DNA from: Bellilinea sp.
Lineage (GTDB): Bacteria; Chloroflexota; Anaerolineae; Anaerolineales; Anaerolineaceae
Direction of reading: 5' to 3'
DNA length: 64,000 nucleotides
Assembly: GCA_026003615.1 (NCBI GenBank)
Contig: BPHQ01000001.1
Span: 620,001-684,000 of the forward strand
The position numbers were made by a program, and so were the translations under genes. The notes below the pieces were generated by a model that saw nothing but the letters and a program-made list of their open reading frames with translations, searched no databases and had not been told where the DNA came from. Below, piece after piece: positions 35,502 through 43,052 of this stretch (its first letter is position 1; each line of letters begins with the position of its first letter).

Positions 35502-36763
35502 ACGATTGGAGCGGTAAGGGGGGCTTTTTGAGGTATGCGGACAAAGAAAAAGAGAATTAACCAGGTTAACAGTCCAAACAAAGCTGAAACCAGGAAAGTC
35601 AGGCGGTAGCTCATCCAGTCTGCTAACCAGCCACCCAGTAAAGGTGCAAGAATTGCACTGGGGGCGATAAGAGTATTGGCCAACCCCACGTAGGTTGGGC
35701 GTTCCTGTTCCGTTCCAAATTCAAGGCTGACGGCAATACCAATCGTCCAGAACACCGAGCTTGCCATACCGGCAAAGACCATAATGGGGTAGAACCAGTT
35801 ATAGTCAGGAGCAAGCCAGGCTGCACCAGCGGCAATTACAGCGCATAATGCTCCAGTCATCAATACTGGCAGTCGGCCTTTACGATCTGCCAGCCAGCCG
35901 AAAGCTATATTGGAGACTACCTGAACAATAAACAGGATACTGGTCATGACACCAGCGGCTACCTCGCCCATTCCAAGGACTTTTACGGCATATACCGTAT
36001 AAAAAGCGGCTGCCATGGTGGCGAATTGGAACAGGATTCGGCTGATGATAAACCAGCGGAACGGTTGATCTTTTCGGATAATCACCAGCACTTTTCGCCA
36101 AAATACTTTTTGATCGTCTCCTTCCGGTGCTATCGGGTGATCGGGTTCGCGACTGAGCGAAAGAAAGACCCATGAGATTACCATCATTCCGCTGGCGAGC
36201 AGAAAACAGACCATAAAGTTGGTGGGAAAATCAAGGCGTTCCAGTATAAAGCCGGCTAAAATCGCACCAATTCCACCAAGGAGATTGGCCGCGGCCGACT
36301 GGGCTCCAAAAAAAGTAGCCCGGAGATTATGAGGAATGATTTTACCAATGAAATTCTGCCAGGCATTCGCGGTTAATCCACCCCCCACTCCTTGCCAGAC
36401 GAGGAGCGAGAATGCAATAATTAGGGTAAGGCGGTTATCAATTGCCGGAGACCACCACGCCAGTAAGGCCAGTCCTAAAAATGGGAGACGCTCTTGCACC
36501 GTCATAAACAGTACAAACGGCTTGAAACGTCTCATTCGGCTTACCCAGCGAGCCGTCATCAATTGCGGAAACTGCCAGCCAACGGCGTGTATTGCGGGAA
36601 CCAGCCCGATCCATGTGGCTGAATCGGTAAAGTTGGCGATAAAGAGAGGAATAACTGTGCTGAATGAGGCTAAACCGAGGGCAAATCCAAAAAAACCTCC
36701 GTCAATCAGGTTGACAATGGTGTTGAATCGTAAACTCTTTTGAAGGAGATTTTCCTGAGTCAT
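35462..36763 (-). CDS. Major facilitator superfamily transporter
   Basis: 433 residues with about twelve membrane helices in two halves. GWLADRKGRLPVLMTGAL between helices resembles the MFS loop 2/8 motif. The central loop (LSREPDHPIAPEGDDQKVFWRKV) is cytoplasmic. The substrate is unknown; the general look is of a drug or sugar efflux carrier. It is a single gene, with the terminator of the operon upstream lying just before its start. Confidence 0.85.
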   Translation of the reverse strand: MTQENLLQKSLRFNTIVNLIDGGFFGFALGLASFSTVIPLFIANFTDSATWIGLVPAIHAVGWQFPQLMTARWVSRMRRFKPFVLFMTVQERLPFLGLALLAWWSPAIDNRLTLIIAFSLLVWQGVGGGLTANAWQNFIGKIIPHNLRATFFGAQSAAANLLGGIGAILAGFILERLDFPTNFMVCFLLASGMMVISWVFLSLSREPDHPIAPEGDDQKVFWRKVLVIIRKDQPFRWFIISRILFQFATMAAAFYTVYAVKVLGMGEVAAGVMTSILFIVQVVSNIAFGWLADRKGRLPVLMTGALCAVIAAGAAWLAPDYNWFYPIMVFAGMASSVFWTIGIAVSLEFGTEQERPTYVGLANTLIAPSAILAPLLGGWLADWMSYRLTFLVSALFGLLTWLILFFFVRIPQKAPLTAPIVYSADPPLDSRNQ

Positions 36764-36778
36764 TACATCCGATTTTCA

Positions 36779-36814
36779 CAAAAAAACCCCGGAATATACC
36801 AGCCTCATCCGGGG
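36779..36814 (-). terminator. Terminator of the rel-moeA-VKOR operon
   Basis: On the minus strand CCCCGGATGAGG...TCCGGGG: 7-bp stem CCCCGGA/TCCGGGG with a 14-base loop, followed by a run of seven T. Confidence 0.75.
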
Positions 36815-36841
36815 ATACTGCCGAAAGAAGGGGTAAGATAA

Positions 36842-37075
36842 TTAGAACTCTTCTTCTTCGTCGTCAATCCAATCTTCGTCTTCTTCTTCCAGATCCTCTT
36901 CCAGGTCTTCCCATTCTTCAATTTCTTCTTCGTCCCACTCATCCTCATGTTCACTCTCGGCAGTGGGGGAGTAGGTGAGACAACCTGAGTCGGGGTCAAT
37001 TTCCACTAGGGCAGCACTGCAATAACCATCATCCAGGAAAGCACAATCAATATAATGGCAGCGGATTTTTGGCAT
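36842..37075 (-). CDS. Small acidic protein with an N-terminal four-Cys motif
   Basis: 77 residues. The first half has four cysteines (CHYIDCAFLDDGYCSAALVEIDPDSGC) plus a histidine, spaced as in a small metal-binding knuckle; the second half is an almost pure Glu/Asp tail with five Trp/Phe residues spread through it. I know of similar short DUF-type proteins but cannot name one. Ribosome site AGGAGG lies about six bases before the ATG and the gene follows VKOR by 17 bases, so it is very likely real and co-transcribed. Confidence 0.75.
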   Translation of the reverse strand: MPKIRCHYIDCAFLDDGYCSAALVEIDPDSGCLTYSPTAESEHEDEWDEEEIEEWEDLEEDLEEEDEDWIDDEEEEF

Positions 37076-37092
37076 TCGTTCCTCCTGAGGAG

Positions 37093-37527
37093 TTAAGATT
37101 CATTGCCGCTCGGCTCAACCAGTCTCTTCACCGTATAAACAAACAAAATCACCATTGCGACGGCTGAAATCACGCAGAACGGACAAATCGCTTTTATAAC
37201 CGCAATTTCAAGGTACGTCAAGTAGGCTGAATAAATAACTCCGATTAATGTTACACCAAACAGAAAATAGTCGGTATATTTCTCCATCCACGGGTTGCGT
37301 TGTTCAATCCACAGCAAGAAGAGGACGAGTCCGTAAGCAGCCATGCCCAAAACGGCGATTGGAATTCCAAAAATTTCGGAATAAATACTGGTATTTACCG
37401 ACCAGCAATCGCCAACTCCCTGAATACACAAAGACCTGTTGTTACTTACCTTTAGGATTGTCAGGTAAATCGAGTCGATTAAGCCAATTAATGCTGTGAA
37501 CCATGCAGCCTTTGTCCAAAGCCTCAT
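37093..37527 (-). CDS. Vitamin K epoxide reductase (VKOR) family protein
   Basis: 144 residues, four membrane helices. The quinone-coupled active site CPFC near the last helix and the loop cysteine pair CIQGVGDC with the following SVNTS are the family hallmarks. Bacterial VKOR reoxidises a DsbA-like thiol oxidase and passes electrons to quinone, driving disulfide formation outside the membrane. No thioredoxin-like partner is fused or adjacent. ATGA overlap with moeA. Confidence 0.9.
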   Translation of the reverse strand: MRLWTKAAWFTALIGLIDSIYLTILKVSNNRSLCIQGVGDCWSVNTSIYSEIFGIPIAVLGMAAYGLVLFLLWIEQRNPWMEKYTDYFLFGVTLIGVIYSAYLTYLEIAVIKAICPFCVISAVAMVILFVYTVKRLVEPSGNES

Positions 37528-38795
37528 TCAGGTTTCTCCATTACCGGTAATGGTTCGTCGTCCAATAGCCACGCCTGAACGGTTTCTCCGGCAGGCAATG
37601 ATTTTACACCCGCTGGAATAATCAGTAAAGCGTTTGCCTGCACTAAGGAATATAAATTTCCGGAACCCTGATGACCTGTGAGGCGGGCTATAAAACCTTC
37701 TTGTGATTTGTAAACAATGGCACGCAAATAACTCTCTCTTCCATCCGAAAGTACGGGATGCTCAAGAATGACCGGCACGGTGACAGGTGGAGTGGGTTGC
37801 AGTCCGGAAAGTTTTGCAATGATCGGTCGAACGAATACCAAAAATCCCACGAAGGCAGAGACCGGATTTCCCGGCAGACTGATAACCGGAATACCCTCGT
37901 AAGAACCGAAGGTGAGGGGTTTGCCGGGACGCATATTCACACGCCAGAGTTTGACCTGACCGTGTTCTTCAAGCACCTGCCGGACAAAATCGAAAGCACC
38001 AACACTCACCCCGGCCGAGGTTAAGATCAAATCAGCACCGGCATTTTTTGCCATCTCGAACCGTTCCAATACAGCCTGATATTCATCCCTGGCAACTCCC
38101 AGACGGATGACTTCCGCACCTTCTCGCCGGGCTAATAGTCCCAATGAATAACTGTTCGCATCGAATATTTTTCCCGGTTGTGGAGGAATACCAGGCGTCA
38201 ACAGTTCGTCACCGCTGGAAAAGAGGGCAATTTTGGGCTTTCGGATGACGGGAATGCGGTCAAGCCCAAGTGTTGCCAGCATGCCAATATCCTGTGGTTG
38301 AAGTTTTCGGCCTTTGGCAAGCAATTTTTGTCCTTTTTGGACATCTTGTCCCCGCGGACGAACATTCTCTCCCGGCATGGGAAAACGGTAAAAAATCACT
38401 TCGGCGGGGAGGGGTGCTGAAGCGTCCCGATAGGGGTAGTTTGTATCCTCGACTGGCAGAACCGCATCCGCCCCTTCTGGTAACGGTGCACCGGTCATGA
38501 TGCGGACAGTTTCACCCTTTCCAAGGTGGAGGGTGGTCTGCATCCCAGCGGGAATATCACCCACCACAGGTAAAGTAAAATTTCCTCGCGTACCGGCACG
38601 AAGATCTTTTGAGGCACAGACCGCAAAACCGTCTACACTGGAATTAGAAAACAAAGGCAAGTCAAAGGGTGAGTGGATATCTTCTGCAAGCGTGCGGTAT
38701 AGTGCTTCAGAAATTTCGGTTGGTTCAGCTGGAAGAGTGTCGAATTCGGAAAGAATTTGTAACAGCGCTTGATTGACCGAGATAAGTTCTGTCAT
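37524..38795 (-). CDS. moeA: Molybdopterin molybdenumtransferase MoeA
   Basis: 423 residues from ATG 38795 (GGAG eight bases upstream; the track start at 38861 lies inside the rel gene). FSNSSVDGFAV, IMTGAPLPEGADAVLPVEDT, SSGDELLTPG, TSAGVSVGAFDFV and LPGNPVSAFVGF are standard MoeA motifs. The enzyme inserts molybdate into adenylated molybdopterin. Other molybdenum cofactor genes are not in the window. Confidence 0.94.
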   Translation of the reverse strand: MTELISVNQALLQILSEFDTLPAEPTEISEALYRTLAEDIHSPFDLPLFSNSSVDGFAVCASKDLRAGTRGNFTLPVVGDIPAGMQTTLHLGKGETVRIMTGAPLPEGADAVLPVEDTNYPYRDASAPLPAEVIFYRFPMPGENVRPRGQDVQKGQKLLAKGRKLQPQDIGMLATLGLDRIPVIRKPKIALFSSGDELLTPGIPPQPGKIFDANSYSLGLLARREGAEVIRLGVARDEYQAVLERFEMAKNAGADLILTSAGVSVGAFDFVRQVLEEHGQVKLWRVNMRPGKPLTFGSYEGIPVISLPGNPVSAFVGFLVFVRPIIAKLSGLQPTPPVTVPVILEHPVLSDGRESYLRAIVYKSQEGFIARLTGHQGSGNLYSLVQANALLIIPAGVKSLPAGETVQAWLLDDEPLPVMEKPE

Positions 38796-38811
38796 GGAAT
38801 TGTCTCCGTGA

Positions 38812-41019
38812 TCAACCCGGATTGGTGCGATGAGCTTCCAGTACATTTGGAAGATTTTCAATACGGGTCAGGACTCGGCTGAGCTGATTGATATCACTGA
38901 TTTCAACCACCATACGAATGGAAGCCAGGTTGTGGGTCACTTTCAAATTAATGTCGAGCAAATTTACTTCTTCGTTGCTCATGATCATTGAAATGTCGTT
39001 CATTAATCCCTGTCGGTCATATGCTTTAACCAAAATATGAACCGGGTAGGTCTGGTGAGGCTCCCCCCAGGTTACTTTGACAATTCGTTCTCTCTCTTTC
39101 AAGCGCAGTACGTTCGGGCAGTCCTGACGGTGAATTGTCGCTCCCCGTCCGCGTGTTATGTAACCAACAATTTCATCCCCTGGGGCCGGATTGCAGCAGC
39201 GAGCAAAGGTGGTTAATAATCCTTTCAACCCCAGTACCGTGACACCATTTCCAGAAGGTTTGCTTTCTTTGGGCTGATGTAAAGTGAAAATAAAGGGATC
39301 TTTCCTGGCATTTTCATCACTGATGCGGTTAATTACCCTACCCAGGCCAATATCCCCGCAGCCAATGGCAACATACAAATCTTCCGCATTTTTGAAGTCA
39401 AAATCTTGCGCCAGTTTTTCAACATCCACATCTGCAATCCCAAGGCGGCGTAATTCTTTTTCAAACATGGCTTTGCCCTGGGTAAGGTTTTGTTCGCGAT
39501 CTTGCTTTTTGAACCATGCCCGGATTTTCGATCGGGCGCGTTGCGTTTTGACCAATCCCAGTGAGGGATTAAGCCAGTCACGGCTTGGCCCTCCCTGCTT
39601 AGCGGTGAGAATTTCAACCTGATCACCGGTTTTGAGGGTGTAGTCTAACGTAACCAGTTTTCCATTGACCTTGGCTCCCCGACAGCGGTTGCCAATTTCT
39701 GTGTGGACATGGTAAGCAAAATCAATAGGGGTTGAGCCAGCGGGTAGGTCAATAATATCTCCGCGAGGAGTAAAGACATAAACCCGGTCCTGGAAGACAT
39801 CACTCTTCATGCCTTCCACAAATTCCTGGGCGTCTTCAATTTCCTGACGCCATTCCATTAACTTACGCAGCCAATTTATGCGTTGTTCATATAATTCGTC
39901 TTTAGGTCCTCGTTCTTTGTAACGCCAATGAGCGGCAATACCATACTCAGCGTTCTGGTGCATTTCCATTGTGCGGATTTGCACCTCCAGAGGCTTTCCG
40001 TCATCGTAAATAACTGCTGTATGCAGGGATTGATAAAAATTGTCCTTGGGTGCGGCAATGTAGTCGTCAAATTCCTGTGGGATGGGGCGCCAGTGAGTAT
40101 GGATCACACCTAACGCGGCGTAGCAGGACGGGATATCTTTAACAATACAGCGGACGGCGCGCAAATCGCGAACCATTTCAAAGGTTTTCCCTTTTTCAAT
40201 CATCTTTTTATAAATGGAGTAAATATGTTTCGGTCGTCCGCTGATTTCGGCTTTGATCCCATTTTCACGCAGGATGGTTTGCATCCGTTGAATAATTTGT
40301 TGAATTTGACGTTCGCGGTCTTGACGGCGTTCAGCCAGATTTTCGGCAATCTCCCGGTACTTTTCCGGGTTGACATAGCGGAAGGCCAGATCTTCGAGCT
40401 CCCATTTTATTTGCCAGATGCCGAGCCGGTTAGCGAGAGGAGCAAAGATATCCAGGGTTTGCTGGGCGATGCGTTTTCGCTTTTCTTCTGGCATGTAACC
40501 CAGGGTACGCATGTTGTGAAGGCGGTCAGCCAATTTAATAAGGACAACCCGGATATCATCCCCCATAGCCAAAAAGACCTTACGGAGGGTTTCGTTCGTC
40601 ATGTCCTTGCGGCGGCTTCGTGTTGTGATTTCAACCGGTTCAGGAAGCAGGTCTTCATCTGCAATGGCGCTGTCGCGATGCTGGTCACCGCGGGAAACTC
40701 GAGGAAGATTGGTTAATTTGGTAACACCATCCACTAATTTGGCAACTTCATCGCCGAATTCCTTACGGATGTCATCAAGGGTCACAATGGTGTCTTCGAC
40801 CGTATCGTGAAGCAATCCGGCAATGACAACCGCCGGAGGAACCTGCATCTCAGCCAGAATGGCCGCAACTGCCAGACAATGACTCACATAGGGTTCACCG
40901 GAAGCGCGTTTTTGGCCCTGATGGGCGGCTTCAGCAAAGCGATAAGCGCGCATCACCATCTCGCGGTCAACCACGGAGTAGTTTTGTGGCAGAATTTCCA
41001 TCAGGCTGTCAATTTTCAT
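38812..41019 (-). CDS. rel: Bifunctional (p)ppGpp synthetase/hydrolase, RelA/SpoT family
   Basis: 735 residues. The HD hydrolase domain (HQGQKRASGEPYVSHCLAVA, GLLHDTVEDT) is intact, followed by synthetase (RPKHIYSIYKKM, VRDLRAVRCIV), TGS (VYVFTPRGDIIDLPAGSTPIDFAYHVHTEIG), a ZFD region (RCCNPAPGDEIVGYITRGRGATIHRQDCPN) and a C-terminal ACT domain. It makes and degrades the starvation alarmone. It heads the operon rel-moeA-VKOR-acidic protein. Confidence 0.96.
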   Translation of the reverse strand: MKIDSLMEILPQNYSVVDREMVMRAYRFAEAAHQGQKRASGEPYVSHCLAVAAILAEMQVPPAVVIAGLLHDTVEDTIVTLDDIRKEFGDEVAKLVDGVTKLTNLPRVSRGDQHRDSAIADEDLLPEPVEITTRSRRKDMTNETLRKVFLAMGDDIRVVLIKLADRLHNMRTLGYMPEEKRKRIAQQTLDIFAPLANRLGIWQIKWELEDLAFRYVNPEKYREIAENLAERRQDRERQIQQIIQRMQTILRENGIKAEISGRPKHIYSIYKKMIEKGKTFEMVRDLRAVRCIVKDIPSCYAALGVIHTHWRPIPQEFDDYIAAPKDNFYQSLHTAVIYDDGKPLEVQIRTMEMHQNAEYGIAAHWRYKERGPKDELYEQRINWLRKLMEWRQEIEDAQEFVEGMKSDVFQDRVYVFTPRGDIIDLPAGSTPIDFAYHVHTEIGNRCRGAKVNGKLVTLDYTLKTGDQVEILTAKQGGPSRDWLNPSLGLVKTQRARSKIRAWFKKQDREQNLTQGKAMFEKELRRLGIADVDVEKLAQDFDFKNAEDLYVAIGCGDIGLGRVINRISDENARKDPFIFTLHQPKESKPSGNGVTVLGLKGLLTTFARCCNPAPGDEIVGYITRGRGATIHRQDCPNVLRLKERERIVKVTWGEPHQTYPVHILVKAYDRQGLMNDISMIMSNEEVNLLDINLKVTHNLASIRMVVEISDINQLSRVLTRIENLPNVLEAHRTNPG

Positions 41020-41054
41020 GCTAAGCCCGTTCTTGCTGGTAATTTATTGTAGTA

Positions 41055-41082
41055 AGTATACCTTTTCCCGCCTGACTTTCAA
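41055..41082 (-). promoter_or_regulatory. Promoter of the rel operon
   Basis: TTGAAA, a 16-base spacer and TATACT on the minus strand, 35 bases before the rel start. Confidence 0.6.
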
Positions 41083-41097
41083 GGTGTGAATTGAACA

Positions 41098-41802
41098 TTA
41101 AACCTTTACATTCAGCGGAGAATGACCATTGTTGTGGCGAGCGACGAGATTAGCCAACTGAGAGAGATCAATTTGGGCAAGACTGTCGAGGATCAGGTTT
41201 GCTTCAGAAAGGTCCAATCTTCTGCTGATCGGGTTAGGTATGGCTACACAGAAAAGACCGGCTTGTCGGGCGGCTTTGATCCCATTCGGAGAATCTTCCA
41301 GAACAACAGCCTCGGCAGGTTCTACTTCCAGCATTTGGATGGCTTTCAAGTAAAGGTCGGGGGCGGGCTTTACATTTCGAACATCTTCTTTGGTGAGGAT
41401 GAAGCGGAAATAGGATGTTAACCCCATACGTTCAAGGTGACCCTGCACCCATGCGCGCGGAGAGCTAGAGGCGACTGCTAAACCGATGCCAGTGCTTTTT
41501 GCTTCATTCAGCAAGTTGACCACACCCGGAAGAGGTTGTAATTGATTGGCTTTTATAGTGGAGCGTTTCTTTTGCTCCTTCCAGAGGATAGCGTTTTCGG
41601 TTAAGATGCCCGCGCGTTGATGAAGAATTGCGGCAGCATCGAATGCTGCTGCGCTGGTGCCGAGGCAAGCCACCCATTCTTCAAATTTGAGTTCTGCCCC
41701 AAATTCCCGAAACATTTCCTGCCATGTTTCAAATTCGGGGCTTTCGGTATCAATGATCAATCCATCAAAGTCAAATATTAAAGCGCGAATCGGTGAAGTC
41801 AT
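41098..41802 (-). CDS. HAD-superfamily hydrolase (beta-phosphoglucomutase-like)
   Basis: 234 residues. Motif I FDFDGLIIDTES, motif II VASSSP, the lysine region KEDVRNVKPAPDLYLKA and motif III VLEDSPNGIKAARQAG are all present, with a helical cap after motif I. Members dephosphorylate small phosphate esters or act as beta-phosphoglucomutase. The exact substrate cannot be read from the sequence. Confidence 0.88.
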   Translation of the reverse strand: MTSPIRALIFDFDGLIIDTESPEFETWQEMFREFGAELKFEEWVACLGTSAAAFDAAAILHQRAGILTENAILWKEQKKRSTIKANQLQPLPGVVNLLNEAKSTGIGLAVASSSPRAWVQGHLERMGLTSYFRFILTKEDVRNVKPAPDLYLKAIQMLEVEPAEAVVLEDSPNGIKAARQAGLFCVAIPNPISRRLDLSEANLILDSLAQIDLSQLANLVARHNNGHSPLNVKV

Positions 41803-41885
41803 GATGCTTATCCAGAAATAACCTGTTTAAACTTGCACCCTGCCTTTCCGCAGAGTGCGTTGACAATCATACCATAAGGCCGGGG

Positions 41886-43052
41886 TTATTTGAGCAATTC
41901 CTGACCGGCAAACTGACGCTGTGGGGAGAGGATTTGGAGAATACTCTCGTCTTCCGGCAAGGTTTTGTTCAATACCAATCGAGCCAAAAATTCTCCCACC
42001 CCAGGTCCGAGCATGAAACCCTGCCCACACATACCCACTGCCAGCAAGAAATTGCGCGGGTTATTGGCATAACCGATGATCGGAAAACCATCAGGAGTCA
42101 TGGGATAAAGACCTCGCCAGGTACGGCGAACACGAATATGTTTCAGCCGTGGCATTACTTCAATCATCCGGCGCGATACCATTGGGAGAAATTGACTGGT
42201 TTCTTCCGTATCGGTTCCCCAGATATTTGGGGAAGGGGTAATGCAAAACACAATCTGCCCTGTGAGATGCTGGTAAAAGTAAAAATTGGAAGAACCTGCT
42301 GCCGGGCGGATGTCTACAATCATCGGATTGAGAAAGCGGGAAACCGGTTCGGTGATAGCTGCTTCATGCGAATCGGGAAACACGGGCAGATTTATTCCGG
42401 CCAGTTCGCCGACCTGACGCGCATGCCCCCCCGCCGCATTGATGATAATATCCGCTGTATAAATAGAACGATTTGTGTGGACAGCCGTAATTTCATCATT
42501 TTTCAAGGTAAATTTCTCAACTGTTTCGTGAAAGTGAAACTCGGCGCCCAACCGGCAAGCGTGACGGTAAAAGGCATGAATTGCTAGCATTGGAGAAGCA
42601 CTACCATCTTCTGGAGAGTATGTGCCTCCAATCAGATCGTTTGGGTTCAAATCGGGTACAACTTCCAGTAATTGTTGTTTATCCAACCAGTGGATATTCA
42701 AACCAAAAGATTGTTGCTTAACCAATAAATCTTTGAGGATTTTTTCTTCATGTTCACGGTAAGCCACAAAAACATAGCCACCGCGATACCACTCTATGTC
42801 ATCTCCATAGGTTTCTTTCCAGGTTGAAAAAATGTCAATACTCCGTAAGCAAAGACGAATTTTGGCAGGATCAGAATGGGTTGCTCGTATACCGCCAATG
42901 GCGCGTTTGTTTGATTCCTGACCGGGGCTGGCGGCGCGGTCAATGACCAGAGTTCTCAGCCCATTTTGGGCTAGAAAGAAGGCTGCTGGTGTACCAATTG
43001 AGCCAGCACCGATAATGATGACATCATAGTGTTTATGGTTCGATTCAATCAT
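41886..43052 (-). CDS. FAD-dependent amine/amino-acid dehydrogenase, small (beta) subunit
   Basis: 388 residues from ATG 43052; ATG 43061 is a near alternative, and the track start at 43247 lies within the gene upstream. DAO-type flavoprotein: DVIIIGAGSIGTPAAFFLAQNGLRTLVIDR is the FAD-binding Rossmann start, and YPMTPDGFPIIGY and GMCGQGFMLGPGVGEFLA the C-terminal FAD contacts. Resembles SoxB, D-nopaline dehydrogenase and HCN synthase subunit C. It overlaps by 8 bases the gene for a matching large subunit, so the pair is one enzyme that oxidises an amino acid, imino acid or N-methyl compound. Confidence 0.88.
   Translation of the reverse strand: MIESNHKHYDVIIIGAGSIGTPAAFFLAQNGLRTLVIDRAASPGQESNKRAIGGIRATHSDPAKIRLCLRSIDIFSTWKETYGDDIEWYRGGYVFVAYREHEEKILKDLLVKQQSFGLNIHWLDKQQLLEVVPDLNPNDLIGGTYSPEDGSASPMLAIHAFYRHACRLGAEFHFHETVEKFTLKNDEITAVHTNRSIYTADIIINAAGGHARQVGELAGINLPVFPDSHEAAITEPVSRFLNPMIVDIRPAAGSSNFYFYQHLTGQIVFCITPSPNIWGTDTEETSQFLPMVSRRMIEVMPRLKHIRVRRTWRGLYPMTPDGFPIIGYANNPRNFLLAVGMCGQGFMLGPGVGEFLARLVLNKTLPEDESILQILSPQRQFAGQELLK

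Noticed and set aside
40225-40716. 163-codon ORF opposite rel
   Set aside because: Antisense shadow; rel is intact and conserved along this stretch.
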